64,000 nucleotides of DNA from Cellvibrio sp. KY-YJ-3 (GCF_008806955.1 NZ_CP031727.1:2370001-2434000), one strand, 5' to 3'. Shown: positions 34,034 to 43,775, numbered from the stretch's first letter. A program made the numbers and translations. Notes: generated from the letters alone by a model not told the origin.

Positions 34034-35458
34034 TCAAAACGACGCCATCAATCGCCCTAAGATTTTCATCGCTTCTTCTATGTGTGGCGTCCAGCTATTG
34101 CCATAGTTTAAGCGGATACAGTGGCGGAAGCGGCGGGAGGCGGAGAAGATGGGGCCGGGGGCAATGCTAATGCCTTGGGCAAGGGCGAGTTTAAATAGTT
34201 GCAGTGAATCTACCTGCGTGGGTAATTCTACCCACAAAAAATAACCCCCCTTGGGTTGGGTTACGCGGGTGCCGCTGGGGAAATATTTTTCGATTGCCAG
34301 TAACATGTGTTGTTGCTGCGCTTCAAGGGTTTCGCGCAGTTTGCGCAAGTGGCGATCAAAACCGCCGTGCTGCAAATAATCGGCAATCGCTGCTTGTGCA
34401 GGCACCGAAGGGGAGATAGTGCTCATGAGTTGCAGGCGATAAATTTTTTCGGCGAACTTTCCACCGGCTACCCAACCGACTCTATAGCCTGGCGCCAGGC
34501 TTTTAGAAAATGAACTGCAATACATAATTAAATTATGTTGATCAAAACTTTTTAAGGGTTTGGCTTGCTGGTTGCCAAAATAAAGTTCGGCGTAAACATC
34601 GTCCTCAATCGTGGGAATTTGGTGTTGTGCAATTAACTCGCAAAATGCCTTTTTCTTTTCATCACTCATGCTGGCGCCGAGCGGATTGTGGTAACTGCTC
34701 ATTACCCATATGGCTTTTATGGGCAGACGGGTGAGGGTGTCGGCCAAAATATCCAAGTCCATGCCTTCGCTTGGATGAACCGGAATTTCTACCGCTTTTA
34801 ATTTCAACCGTTCCAGCACTTGCAAGCAGGCATAAAAAGCCGGTGACTCAATCGCCACCATATCGCCGGGGCTGGTTACGGTTTGCAGCGATAAACTCAG
34901 CGCTTCCAAGGCACCGCTGGTAATAATTAATTCATCGGCGGTGTATTTGTTGTTGGCGGTCATGGCCCGCAGCAAAATTTGGCGACGCAAATTGGCATTG
35001 CCGCTGGTCATGTCGGTCACTATGGCTTGCGGCGACATATCGCGCAGCGCTTTATTCATGGAGCGCGCCAGCCGTGGCAGGGGGAATAAATCCGGGCTGG
35101 GAAAGGCGGAACCCAAGGGAATGGTGTGTGGGTCTTTAATGGAATCCAACACAGAAAAAACCAATTCACTGACATCCACCTCGGTAGCCGCAATTTCATG
35201 CCGCGCTTGCGCGTTGTCATTTAATTGCGGTTCGGCGAGCAGGCTGCCCGCATTGTTGCGCACCACATAACCGGAGCGCGCGCGGGCTTCAATGAGCCCG
35301 CGCCGCTCCAATAAGTAATAGGCCTGAAAAACGGTGGCGGCACTGATGCTATGGGTGCGGCTGGCGGTACGCACCGACGGAATTTTTTCGCCCGGCTTCA
35401 AAGTGCCGGTGCGAATCAGTTCGGCGATGTTTTCTGCAAATTGTTCATAGAGTTTCAT
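34034..35458 (-). CDS. MocR/PdxR-type regulator (GntR helix-turn-helix plus aminotransferase domain)
   Basis: A 474-residue regulator. Residues 1-75 form a GntR winged helix (LKPGEKIPSVRTASRTHSIS; AYYLLERRGLIEARARSGYV). Residues about 110-470 form a fold-type I aminotransferase domain, with the PLP lysine in SSFSKSLAPGYRVG and the phosphate/ring-binding region IWVMSSYHNPLG. Members use PLP or an amino-acid adduct as ligand and control vitamin B6, GABA or amino-acid genes. Nothing links it functionally to the sugar genes. It converges on the PL11 gene and runs in the same direction as ccoG, 50 bases from it. Target genes are unknown. Confidence 0.9.
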   Translation of the reverse strand: MKLYEQFAENIAELIRTGTLKPGEKIPSVRTASRTHSISAATVFQAYYLLERRGLIEARARSGYVVRNNAGSLLAEPQLNDNAQARHEIAATEVDVSELVFSVLDSIKDPHTIPLGSAFPSPDLFPLPRLARSMNKALRDMSPQAIVTDMTSGNANLRRQILLRAMTANNKYTADELIITSGALEALSLSLQTVTSPGDMVAIESPAFYACLQVLERLKLKAVEIPVHPSEGMDLDILADTLTRLPIKAIWVMSSYHNPLGASMSDEKKKAFCELIAQHQIPTIEDDVYAELYFGNQQAKPLKSFDQHNLIMYCSSFSKSLAPGYRVGWVAGGKFAEKIYRLQLMSTISPSVPAQAAIADYLQHGGFDRHLRKLRETLEAQQQHMLLAIEKYFPSGTRVTQPKGGYFLWVELPTQVDSLQLFKLALAQGISIAPGPIFSASRRFRHCIRLNYGNSWTPHIEEAMKILGRLMASF

Positions 35459-35508
35459 AAGCGAATGATAAGCCAGCCCCCGGTGTTCCGATAGTGTTGC
35501 CCAACTGC

Positions 35509-36939
35509 CTATTTACCCTGGTAGATAAAACTGGCGGATTGATCAATGGTTTGTTTCGGCTGATTTACATTGCTCATCTGGAAATTAAAATCGATATGGC
35601 TACCCGTGTTGTGGATCGGATCATGTTTTTTTAGGGCCACCGCGACCGGTAATTCTACGCGTTCACCGGCGGCCAAAGTCAGCTGATAAGTTTTGGTTAA
35701 ATACAGCGGTTTATCGCTTGCCAAGGTGAGTTGATAGGTCTGTATTTGTTGGGTTTTGTTGGTTAATTTCAGGCGATAAACATTCACTTTTTCACCGAGT
35801 GAATTGGTGCGCAATACATTGCGGTCGCGATAAGCACTCAGTGCCATTTGCTCGCGCGCATTTAAGCTCAGCGCAAGAATTGCCAGTAGTGCGGCAATGG
35901 CGACCGCATAGGCAATGAGGCTGGTGCGCCAGCGAATGCCGGGTTTTATCGCGCTGCGTTGCGTGGGCGGCAGCTCCAATAGGCGTTCACTGGTATAACT
36001 TACCAAACCGCGCGCATAACCCATTTTATCCATCACCGAGTCGCAGGCATCCACACAGGCGGCGCAACCGATGCAGTCCATTTGCAAACCGTTGCGAATA
36101 TCAATGCCGGTTGGACAAACCTGCACGCACATATGGCAGTCGATGCAATCACCCAAATTTTTTGCGTGATGATCTTCATCTTTTCTGCGCGCTCCACGAC
36201 TCTCACCACGCTGCACATCGTAACCGATAATTAATGTGTCTTTATCAAACATCACGCTTTGGAAGCGCGCGTAAGGGCACATGTGGGTACAGACTTTTTC
36301 GCGCAGCCAGCCGCCATTGAGGTAAGTCATACCGGCGATAAAAAATACCCAAAATGCGTAATTGCCTTCCAGTTGCACAGTGACTAAATCGCTCAACAAA
36401 TCTCGCACCGGCATAAAGTAGCCCATAAACGCGATGCCGGTGGCGAGCGATGCCATTAGCCACAAACAATGTTTGCTACTGCGACGAAAAAACTTATTGA
36501 GTGACCAGGGAGCTGCATCCAGTTTTACGCGTTGATAACTATCGCCTTCAGTAATTTTTTCCATCCACATAAATGCCCAGGTCCAGGTGCTTTGTGGGCA
36601 GGCGTAACCGCACCAGACTCGCCCGGCTATTACCGTAACGGCGAGCAATAAAAATGCGCTGATGCTCATGACAAACGCGAGCAGTAAAAAATCCTCAGGT
36701 AAAAATGTGGTGCCAAACACATAGAATTTTCGCTCGCTTAAATCCCACAGCACCGCTTGGTGGCCGTCCCAGTTAATCCAGGCAGTACCAAAAAATAATA
36801 GTGCCAGTACACCGGCGATACTGATGCGCAGGCGGCGAAAAACCCCGGTAAAACTGCGCGTATGAATTTTCCCGCCGCGTTCAGCGGGTGTGGGTTTGTG
36901 AGAGGAGGGCAGCTGTTGTACAGGAATATGTTCGCTCAT
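35509..36939 (-). CDS. ccoG: Cytochrome c oxidase accessory protein CcoG (FixG/RdxA)
   Basis: Inner-membrane iron-sulfur protein of 476 residues that reduces copper during assembly of cbb3 oxidase. The N-terminal half has membrane helices and the segment VWCGYACPQSTW. Two ferredoxin-type cysteine clusters follow, CIDCHMCVQVCP and CIGCAACVDACD. One more helix and a C-terminal periplasmic immunoglobulin-like domain of about 120 residues complete the family layout. No cbb3 operon is in the window. It is divergent from the reductase gene at 37185. Confidence 0.94.
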   Translation of the reverse strand: MSEHIPVQQLPSSHKPTPAERGGKIHTRSFTGVFRRLRISIAGVLALLFFGTAWINWDGHQAVLWDLSERKFYVFGTTFLPEDFLLLAFVMSISAFLLLAVTVIAGRVWCGYACPQSTWTWAFMWMEKITEGDSYQRVKLDAAPWSLNKFFRRSSKHCLWLMASLATGIAFMGYFMPVRDLLSDLVTVQLEGNYAFWVFFIAGMTYLNGGWLREKVCTHMCPYARFQSVMFDKDTLIIGYDVQRGESRGARRKDEDHHAKNLGDCIDCHMCVQVCPTGIDIRNGLQMDCIGCAACVDACDSVMDKMGYARGLVSYTSERLLELPPTQRSAIKPGIRWRTSLIAYAVAIAALLAILALSLNAREQMALSAYRDRNVLRTNSLGEKVNVYRLKLTNKTQQIQTYQLTLASDKPLYLTKTYQLTLAAGERVELPVAVALKKHDPIHNTGSHIDFNFQMSNVNQPKQTIDQSASFIYQGK

Positions 36940-37153
36940 GACGTGCTTCTCTTCGTTTGGTCAGTCATTGTGCGGTCAGTATGCGATTCCATCTGTACTG
37001 GTAACAGATTCAGTTTCAGCGAAAAACACCGTAGCAGATGCCGCCGTTCAGGCTCGTGTAGTGCGTATCTGATCTGTAGTAATTCTGATTATCTGCAACT
37101 GTTTTGCAGTACAGAGCAAGGCTAAGGTAAGCGATCAACCTTGGCTGCCAATC

Positions 37154-37188
37154 TGGTGCTCTGTTATGTGTGTGGTGCTCTGTTATGT
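37154..37188. repeat. 19-bp tandem duplication overlapping the reductase start
   Basis: The string TGGTGCTCTGTTATGT occurs at 37154-37169 and again at 37173-37188, a 19-base tandem duplication. It duplicates the ATG and its upstream context, so two candidate starts exist; the second ATG, at 37185, gives the recognisable protein. Confidence 0.75.
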
Positions 37189-38879
37189 ATAGCTACGATG
37201 ATTATGATTACGCGCTGGTGCGTGAACGGGTGGAACAATTCAGGGATCAAGTTGCGCGCCGCTTGAATGGTGAGCTGACGGAGGAGGAGTTTTTACCGCT
37301 GCGTTTGCAAAATGGTTTGTATATGCAAAAACACGCCTACATGTTGCGTGTGGCGATTCCTTACGGCGTGTTATCCGGCAATCAGTTGCGCACGCTGGCG
37401 CACATTGCACGTACTTATGATAAAGGTTACGGCCATTTCACCACGCGCCAGAATATTCAATTTAATTGGATTCAATTAGAACAGACGCCGGGTATTCTGG
37501 ATTGCCTGGCCGCTGCGCAAATGCATGCGATTCAAACCTCTGGCAACTGTGTGCGCAATGTCACCACCGAAGCTTTTGCCGGTGTCGCGGCGGATGAAAT
37601 TATCGACCCGCGGCCCTTCGCTGAATTATTGCGCCAATGGTCAACCATCAACCCGGAATTTTTATTTTTACCGCGCAAATTTAAAATTGCGATTTCCTCG
37701 GCCGAACAAGATCGCGCCGCGATAAAAGTGCATGATATTGGCTTGCATGTTTATCGCGCGACTAACGGTGAAATGCTGCTGCGCGTTTATGTGGGCGGTG
37801 GTTTGGGGCGCACGCCAATTATCGGTTTGGCGATTAAAGAGGATTTGCCTTGGCGCCATTTGCTCTCCTACGTGGAGGCCATTTTGCGTGTATACAATCG
37901 CCACGGTCGGCGGGATAACAAATACAAAGCGCGCATTAAAATTCTGGTGAAGGCGCTGGGTATTGCTGCGTTTGCAGAGGAAGTGCAGCGCGAGTGGCAA
38001 GCGATTAATGCTGGCCCGGCGGAAATTACTGATCAGGAATACCAGCGTATTGCCGCCGCGTTTGTTGCACCGGCCTATGAATTTTTACCCGCACAGAATT
38101 TTGATTACAACACCCAGTTGTTTAAGCATGCGGAATTTTCCCGCTGGGTTGCGCGCAGTGTAATCGCGCATAAAGTGACGGGTTATGCGGCGGTTATTAT
38201 TTCCACCAAGCCGGGCATAAGCGCGCCGCCGGGTGATGTTACCGCTGAACAAATGGAGGTGATTGCTTTACTCGCCGAACAATTTGGTTTTGGTGAAGTG
38301 CGTGTCGCCCACGAGCAAAATCTAGTGCTGCCTGATGTGCGCAAAGCGGATTTATTTGCTTTGTGGCAAGCGCTGGATCTGATCGGCATGGCCACACCCA
38401 ACGCCGGGCTGCTCACCGATATTATCGCTTGCCCCGGTGGCGATTACTGCTCGCTTGCCAACGCCAAATCCATTCCCATCGCCCAGGCAATTCAACAGCG
38501 TTTTGAGGATCTGGACTATTTGCACGATGCCGGTGACGTTAGTTTAAATATTTCCGGCTGTATGAATGCCTGTGGTCATCACCACATTGGCAACATAGGC
38601 ATATTGGGTGTGGATAAAAACGGCAGCGAGTTTTATCAAGTCACACTGGGTGGCGCTCAGGGCAATGACAGTCGTTTAGGTAAGGTGATTGGCCCGGCAT
38701 TTTCTGCCGCAGAAATGCCAGATGTGATTGAAAAAATAATCACCACTTACAAAGATTATCGCGAAGTGGATGAACCTTTTATTGATGTGGTGCAGCGAAT
38801 TGGTATTGATCCCTTTAAAGAAAACCTCTACCAAAACTCAGCGTCACCGCAGCAGCAACCCATGGAGGTTTTGCCATGA
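37185..38879 (+). CDS. Sulfite/nitrite reductase hemoprotein (CysI-like, ferredoxin-type)
   Basis: A 564-residue sirohaem enzyme reducing sulfite to sulfide or nitrite to ammonia. It has the two-repeat layout of the family. The sirohaem/[4Fe-4S] ligands are C416-x5-C422 (CPGGDYC) and C459-x3-C463 (CMNAC), and the substrate-side segment GHFTTRQNIQFNWI is intact. It is followed, with a four-base overlap, by a DUF934 gene. That pairing is typical of the assimilatory sulfite reductases of pseudomonads and relatives, so sulfite is the likelier substrate. No strong ribosome site precedes the ATG at 37185, which lies in a 19-base tandem duplication. Confidence 0.9.
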   Translation: MYSYDDYDYALVRERVEQFRDQVARRLNGELTEEEFLPLRLQNGLYMQKHAYMLRVAIPYGVLSGNQLRTLAHIARTYDKGYGHFTTRQNIQFNWIQLEQTPGILDCLAAAQMHAIQTSGNCVRNVTTEAFAGVAADEIIDPRPFAELLRQWSTINPEFLFLPRKFKIAISSAEQDRAAIKVHDIGLHVYRATNGEMLLRVYVGGGLGRTPIIGLAIKEDLPWRHLLSYVEAILRVYNRHGRRDNKYKARIKILVKALGIAAFAEEVQREWQAINAGPAEITDQEYQRIAAAFVAPAYEFLPAQNFDYNTQLFKHAEFSRWVARSVIAHKVTGYAAVIISTKPGISAPPGDVTAEQMEVIALLAEQFGFGEVRVAHEQNLVLPDVRKADLFALWQALDLIGMATPNAGLLTDIIACPGGDYCSLANAKSIPIAQAIQQRFEDLDYLHDAGDVSLNISGCMNACGHHHIGNIGILGVDKNGSEFYQVTLGGAQGNDSRLGKVIGPAFSAAEMPDVIEKIITTYKDYREVDEPFIDVVQRIGIDPFKENLYQNSASPQQQPMEVLP

Positions 38880-39394
38880 ATAATGTTATTGCACTTGCGC
38901 AAAGCGGTGCGCACATTGTGGAGCAAGACCCCTGGGTGTTTATTAATTCTGAAACTGAATTGGTTGAGGCTTCTGCGCACCAAAAACTGATTCTGCCCTT
39001 TTCGCTGTGGCAAAAGTGTCAGCCGGATGCCGTACTGCGCGGCGAACAGCAAAGCGTACAGGGTTTTTGGCTCGCGCCTGAGGAAGAGGAAGAACCCGTA
39101 AAGCAATGGTTAGCAGTAGTACCGCTGATTGCGCTGCAATTTCCGAGCTTTCGCGATGGCCGCGCATACACCCAAGCCTACGTATTGCGCACCCGCTTGG
39201 GTTGGGCCGGGGAATTGCGTGCGGTGGGTGATGTATTGCGCGACCAGCTTAGCCATATGCGCCAATGCGGCTTCACCAGCTTTGCCATTCGCACCGACAA
39301 ATCTGTTACGGATGCGCTCAAAGGGTTGTCGGGTATAAGTGTGCTCTATGGCCGCTCAGTCATTCAGCCGCTGCTATTATTTCGGCGGCGATGA
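38876..39394 (+). CDS. DUF934 protein, partner of sulfite reductase
   Basis: A 172-residue cytoplasmic protein of the DUF934 family, annotated elsewhere as a probable oxidoreductase for sulfite reduction. Recognisable segments are LILPFSLWQ, the core IALQFPSFRDGRAYTQA and GDVLRDQLSHMRQCGFTSF. The ATG overlaps the stop of the reductase gene (ATGA) and has a GGAGG ribosome site within that gene, so the two are translationally coupled. Its exact biochemical role is not established. Confidence 0.9.
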   Translation: MNNVIALAQSGAHIVEQDPWVFINSETELVEASAHQKLILPFSLWQKCQPDAVLRGEQQSVQGFWLAPEEEEEPVKQWLAVVPLIALQFPSFRDGRAYTQAYVLRTRLGWAGELRAVGDVLRDQLSHMRQCGFTSFAIRTDKSVTDALKGLSGISVLYGRSVIQPLLLFRRR

Positions 39395-39411
39395 TTTTTA
39401 AATCATCATTG

Positions 39412-39435
39412 CGATACCCGCGTTAGCGGGTATCC
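39412..39435. repeat. REP-like palindromic repeat, copy 2 (inverted)
   Basis: ATACCCGCGTTAGCGGGTAT (39414-39433) followed by CC, the reverse orientation of copy 1. A second small palindrome, GATGATTTTTAAATCATC, lies directly before it at 39390-39407 and overlaps the end of the DUF934 gene. Confidence 0.8.
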
Positions 39436-39471
39436 ATTTTCAGCCTCAAGTGAAAAATAAATGGCTGAATA

Positions 39472-40800
39472 TTATGGCTGTGAATAATCCACCCAGGGAT
39501 CAAACATCAAATCCTTTACCGCTTGTTTTTCAGCATTGCGGCGTTGGTCTTCACGCACCTGCTCGGGAGTTGGGTTGGCGGGTAACGGGCTGGGGGGAAT
39601 ATCGCTGGCGTGATATTCCGGTTTGGGCGGTTTGGGTAATGGCAGCGGTAGTTTAGTAATCGGTTGATTTAAATTGGCGATTTCCAAGCCCGCTAAAATA
39701 AAGGCGCCCGAGGCATAAAGCGCTGTAGTTTCGCGTTTGGTGGGTACGGGTTGATCGCCCGCAGATTGCACCTGGCCCAATATGCCGTTGGGCAAAATAT
39801 AATTATTTAAACCCGCCCAGCCTCTCAGCACTTGCAGTAAATACTTATCGCGCTCGAGTAAACCGTGGTTAATGCCAAAGGCTAGTGCATAGGTAAAAAA
39901 TGCGGTGCCGGAGGTTTCCGGTTCCGGGTAGGCTTCCAGATCCAACAAGCTTGCGCGCCAGAGTCCGTCCGGTTGTTGGAGTTTGGCGATACTGGCCATC
40001 ATCTCCTGGAATAGTGTCACATACTGCGGGCGGCTTGGATAATTCTCCGGCATGGCTTCCAGAATACGGGCGAGTCCTGCTACTACCCAACCTTGTCCGC
40101 GCGACCAGAATATTTTTTTGCCGTTGGCGGAGCGGCGCTCGATAAAACGTTCATCGCGCGCAAATAAATTAACGTCTTTGTCGTAGAGGCGCTCGTACAC
40201 GCGCCAAAATTGTTTATCCATGGCATCGATATATTTTGCATCGCCGGTAATTGCCGACATGCGTGTTAATACCGGCGGCGCCATAAATAATGAATCGCAC
40301 CACCACCAGACTAATTTTTGTGGCGCAGGTGTGAGGCTTAAATAGGGTAGGGTGTAATCCAGCCGCTGTTGCAGCGGCATAAGCACGCCGGGCAAACCGG
40401 TGCGTAAATAAATAGCTTGATATAAATCACCAATGGCTTGATCGTCGGCATTAATTAAATGTACCGGCGCGCCGTGGCCTTGGTGGGCGTAGTTAAAACG
40501 CTGTGCAGTTTCCATGTTAAACGCGAGCACATCTGACACATTGGCAACATCCACTAATTTGGCGGTACCGACAAAAAATGTGGCGGAAATCCAGTTGGTG
40601 TTAATGTGCCGCCGTTTTAATTCAGGTTTGGTTTCTATTTCTTTTAGTCTCGCCACCTCCGCTAAGGCAAGTTTTTTAATTGTGGTGATAGTTTGTTCGC
40701 GCTCAGGGATTTTATTGCTAATGGTTTCTGCCTGAGGTGACGTAAACATCAAGCTACTGCTAATCGTTAGTGCGATGGCGAGTGTTTGTGTGAGCTTCAC
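39472..40800 (-). CDS. Exported GH105/GH88-like unsaturated glycuronyl hydrolase
   Basis: A 442-residue alpha6/alpha6-barrel hydrolase acting on unsaturated oligosaccharides in the periplasm. Family segments are LVWWWCDSLFMAPPVL with the probable catalytic Asp, FWSRGQGWVVAGL and EPETSGTAFFTYALAFG. The mature part follows a signal peptide (LAIALTISSSLMFTSPQA). A GTG at 40800 is used as the start: GAGGA lies seven bases before it and the protein then begins with the signal peptide, whereas the ATG at 40836 adds an unlikely leader. It runs in the same direction as, and downstream of, the PL11 and TonB receptor genes. Together with the cytoplasmic GH105 it offers the same reaction in two compartments. 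Confidence 0.88.
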   Translation of the reverse strand: MKLTQTLAIALTISSSLMFTSPQAETISNKIPEREQTITTIKKLALAEVARLKEIETKPELKRRHINTNWISATFFVGTAKLVDVANVSDVLAFNMETAQRFNYAHQGHGAPVHLINADDQAIGDLYQAIYLRTGLPGVLMPLQQRLDYTLPYLSLTPAPQKLVWWWCDSLFMAPPVLTRMSAITGDAKYIDAMDKQFWRVYERLYDKDVNLFARDERFIERRSANGKKIFWSRGQGWVVAGLARILEAMPENYPSRPQYVTLFQEMMASIAKLQQPDGLWRASLLDLEAYPEPETSGTAFFTYALAFGINHGLLERDKYLLQVLRGWAGLNNYILPNGILGQVQSAGDQPVPTKRETTALYASGAFILAGLEIANLNQPITKLPLPLPKPPKPEYHASDIPPSPLPANPTPEQVREDQRRNAEKQAVKDLMFDPWVDYSQP

Positions 40801-40837
40801 AATAAATCCTCGTTGTGGTAATAAATGATCGGGCAAT

Positions 40838-40877
40838 AAAAAAATGCCGAGCTGTAAAAAACAGTCGGCATTTTTTT
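40838..40877 (-). terminator. Terminator between PL11 and exported GH105 genes
   Basis: Arms AAAAAAATGCCGA and TCGGCATTTTTTT around a short CTG/CAG-closed loop, 12 bases after the PL11 stop. It may end or attenuate the minus-strand transcript before the GH105 gene. Confidence 0.85.
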
Positions 40878-40888
40878 GATGCGGAGTT

Positions 40889-43705
40889 TTAGTATGTAAT
40901 GCTGGCTTCCGGTATGGTATTTACCGTGGTGCCATCAGTCATAGTGAGTTTGAACATATACCAATAGGTTGTTCCTGCTACTACGCCGGTATCTACTAGC
41001 GTTCCCTCTTGCGGAGCGCTGGCGATAACACGGGTTCTACCACTGGCTTGGTTGCGGGTATTGCGATAGATCTCAACTACGCGAATAGATGGGAAGTCTT
41101 GCAGCTTCCAGCTCAAATTAATGCCATTGCTAACTTTACTACTCACTAGATTGGTTTTTGGTTCGAGTATTGTGTCGACGTAAGCAGGCTCTGTGCGCAC
41201 CAATTCGTTTGTTGTCGCGTTATCAAACTCAACCCAGTAGTAATAATTTTTACCGGCAGTGGCGGTGGTGTCCTGCCAGCTAATGCTATCAGCGGTGGCG
41301 GTGCCGACTAATTGACTGCTGGAAAAATCCGCCGGTTGTGTATTGTCTGGCGTTTCTGCGCGATAAATATGAATGCTGCGTAATTCCATATTTTCGCTGC
41401 GCCAGGTTAGCTGTACTGGCACCATGTTGTTGATAATATTTAATTCCACTTGCGGAATTAAGCTAACTGACAATTGGGTTTTGGATGTTCCAGCATCGAG
41501 TTGACGATGTTTTTTACCACCGCGCAGTTCAGCGGAGTAAATATAATTTACATCCGGCACTACATTGGTATCGATCAGTTCACCTTGATCGCCATGAACA
41601 TAACCAATTCGAATTTTATTGTCTGGTGCGTCCTCAGTGCTGCGGAAAATATGAGCACCGTTAAATTTTGCTTTGTTGCTATACAGGCGCACAGTCACTT
41701 TGTTCGTATCGCCTTGTGCGACTAATTTTGCCCAGCGAGTACCTTTAACACTGGTTGTGGCATAGTCGGGCACTGTTTGCATATCGCTACCCAAATAGAA
41801 GCTCGGGTGCGGTGGTTGGTTGTAACCTACATTTTGCCAGGCAATCGCTACACGGTATTGCGGGTTTTGCATCAGGGTAGGAATGCGATGATTGGTGGGA
41901 ATCGGGCTGGAGAAAATCATTAGCTCGCTGCTGTCCGCTTTGGCCCAAACCACTTCTTCGCGCCAATCACCAATAATATCAGCAGAAATAGCAGGTGTGG
42001 CTTTGGTGCCATTGGCAGACACTGCGCTGTATAAATCGCCATTCAAAATAATATTGGAAACACTATTTTCGTAATCCCATTTATATACTTTGTTACCGTC
42101 CAGAATTTCGCGTAACAAATCACCATCCCACCAGAGTGCAAAATTAACTTGGGGTGGGCGAACATCACCAATTAATTGACCATTGGCTGCTACCAAGCCA
42201 GCAACGGCAGAAGAACTCCAGTTTTCATTGCCTGCAAAACGGGGGTCTATATCAATACTTACACCGCGACCAATATCGCCACCGTTAGTTGGGCGGCTCC
42301 ACAATATTTGGCCGGTGGCCGCATCGTGCAATTCCACTCCGTATTCCACACCGTCTTTGGTGTAGCAGGAGGGGCATTCATGCACCATAAAAATTTCCTG
42401 GCCGGGGCGAGTAGGGTCTATGTCGGAAACATGCAGTGCATCGCCGTGGCCTAAACCTGTGCTGTAAAGTGCATGGCCGTTATCGTCGATGGTAGCAGCG
42501 CCGTAAATAATTTCATCGCGGCCATCGCTATCCACATCGGCAACCGACACACTGTGTGCACCCTGGCCGTAAACAATTTCATCGCCATTGGCGTTATTGG
42601 TATCAAACACCCAGCGCTCGCTGAATTTTCCATCGACCCAATCAAATGCAGCAACCACCGCGCGGGTGTAATAACCACGGGCCATAAATAAACTTGGTGT
42701 TTCACCATTCAAATAAGCGACGCCCGCCAGGAAACGATCCACGCGGTTGCCATAGGTATCGCCCCAGCTGCCGACATTGCCGCGCTGAGGAACATAATCA
42801 ATAGTGTCCAGTGCTTCGCCCGACAAACCATCAAACATGGTTAAATATTCTGGACCATTTAAAATATAACCGCTGCTGTTGCGATAATCGGCACTTGCAT
42901 CCCCAATCACTGTACCGCGACCATCGACTGTGCCATCTGCAGTTTTCATCGCAATTTCAGCGCGACCATCGCCATCAAAGTCGTAGGCGATAAATTGGGT
43001 GTAGTGCGCACCGGCGCGAATATTTTTGCCCAAATTAATTCGCCAGAGTTGTTCGCCTTCCAGGGTATAAGCGTCGATAAACACATTACCGGTATAACCG
43101 CTTTGGGAGTTGTCCTTGGCGTTGCTGGGGTTCCATTTCACAATTACTTCATAGTCGCCATCACCATCCAAATCGGCAACACTTGCATCGTTCGCGCTGT
43201 AATCGTGCATCATACCCAAAATGGAATCACCTTTGGGTTTGTTGAGTGGAATACTTAAATAAGCGTTGCTCCATGCCGTTGCGCTATTCGCTTTTTTATC
43301 TTGCAGGTGATGTTCACCTTCAATCATCACATGATATTTATCCCCCGCTTTGCCTTGGGTATCCATAAAAAAAGTGGCGGATGCCAGCGGCTTTTTGGTT
43401 AATTTTTTACCATTGCGAAATACATGAAAGCCTTTTTTGGTAGGATCTTTTTGCAGCAGACGCCAGCTAATGGCATTGCCGTTTTCGGTGGGAATGACAA
43501 CTAAACCGCGATCCAGATTCTCCACAGATTTTTTAATTTCACAGGTTTGTGATTCACGGCAATCGGGTTTTTTCTTATCCTGCTGTTGATGCGCTTGGCT
43601 CAGCGGGACTGATAAAGCGGTGAGCGCACAAACTGAAAAAACTGCCTTGCGCAACCAAGGCTGCTTTAGGCTATTAAGGGATGTGTTGATATAAGAGAGT
43701 TTCAT
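40889..43705 (-). CDS. PL11 rhamnogalacturonan lyase with C-terminal FN3-like domains
   Basis: A 938-residue secreted lyase cutting the RG-I backbone. Signal peptide to about residue 38 (LTALSVPLSQA). The PL11 catalytic propeller has DLDGDGDYE, DFDGDGRAE and DVDSDGRDE calcium loops and LGKNIRAGAHYTQF, and it ends near NQPPHPSFY about residue 645. The last 290 residues are a set of fibronectin-III-like repeats (VQLTWRSENMELRSIHIYRA; INLSWKLQDFPSIRVVEIYR), probably spacer or binding modules. AAGGAG precedes the ATG by eleven bases. It lies 70 bases after the TonB receptor gene on the same strand, separated by a hairpin. It is a paralogue of the lipoprotein PL11 at 31874. Confidence 0.94.
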   Translation of the reverse strand: MKLSYINTSLNSLKQPWLRKAVFSVCALTALSVPLSQAHQQQDKKKPDCRESQTCEIKKSVENLDRGLVVIPTENGNAISWRLLQKDPTKKGFHVFRNGKKLTKKPLASATFFMDTQGKAGDKYHVMIEGEHHLQDKKANSATAWSNAYLSIPLNKPKGDSILGMMHDYSANDASVADLDGDGDYEVIVKWNPSNAKDNSQSGYTGNVFIDAYTLEGEQLWRINLGKNIRAGAHYTQFIAYDFDGDGRAEIAMKTADGTVDGRGTVIGDASADYRNSSGYILNGPEYLTMFDGLSGEALDTIDYVPQRGNVGSWGDTYGNRVDRFLAGVAYLNGETPSLFMARGYYTRAVVAAFDWVDGKFSERWVFDTNNANGDEIVYGQGAHSVSVADVDSDGRDEIIYGAATIDDNGHALYSTGLGHGDALHVSDIDPTRPGQEIFMVHECPSCYTKDGVEYGVELHDAATGQILWSRPTNGGDIGRGVSIDIDPRFAGNENWSSSAVAGLVAANGQLIGDVRPPQVNFALWWDGDLLREILDGNKVYKWDYENSVSNIILNGDLYSAVSANGTKATPAISADIIGDWREEVVWAKADSSELMIFSSPIPTNHRIPTLMQNPQYRVAIAWQNVGYNQPPHPSFYLGSDMQTVPDYATTSVKGTRWAKLVAQGDTNKVTVRLYSNKAKFNGAHIFRSTEDAPDNKIRIGYVHGDQGELIDTNVVPDVNYIYSAELRGGKKHRQLDAGTSKTQLSVSLIPQVELNIINNMVPVQLTWRSENMELRSIHIYRAETPDNTQPADFSSSQLVGTATADSISWQDTTATAGKNYYYWVEFDNATTNELVRTEPAYVDTILEPKTNLVSSKVSNGINLSWKLQDFPSIRVVEIYRNTRNQASGRTRVIASAPQEGTLVDTGVVAGTTYWYMFKLTMTDGTTVNTIPEASITY

Positions 43706-43738
43706 TATTGGTTATTCTCCTTAAAGGTTGATAATAAA

Positions 43739-43763
43739 AAACCCCGAGGATTAGTCGGGGTTT
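43739..43763 (-). terminator. Terminator after the first TonB receptor gene
   Basis: Stem AAACCCCGA / TCGGGGTTT with a seven-base loop. On the minus strand it is followed by a T-run. The PL11 gene begins 34 bases beyond, so partial readthrough is likely. Confidence 0.85.
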
Positions 43764-43775
43764 AGCGAACAAAAA

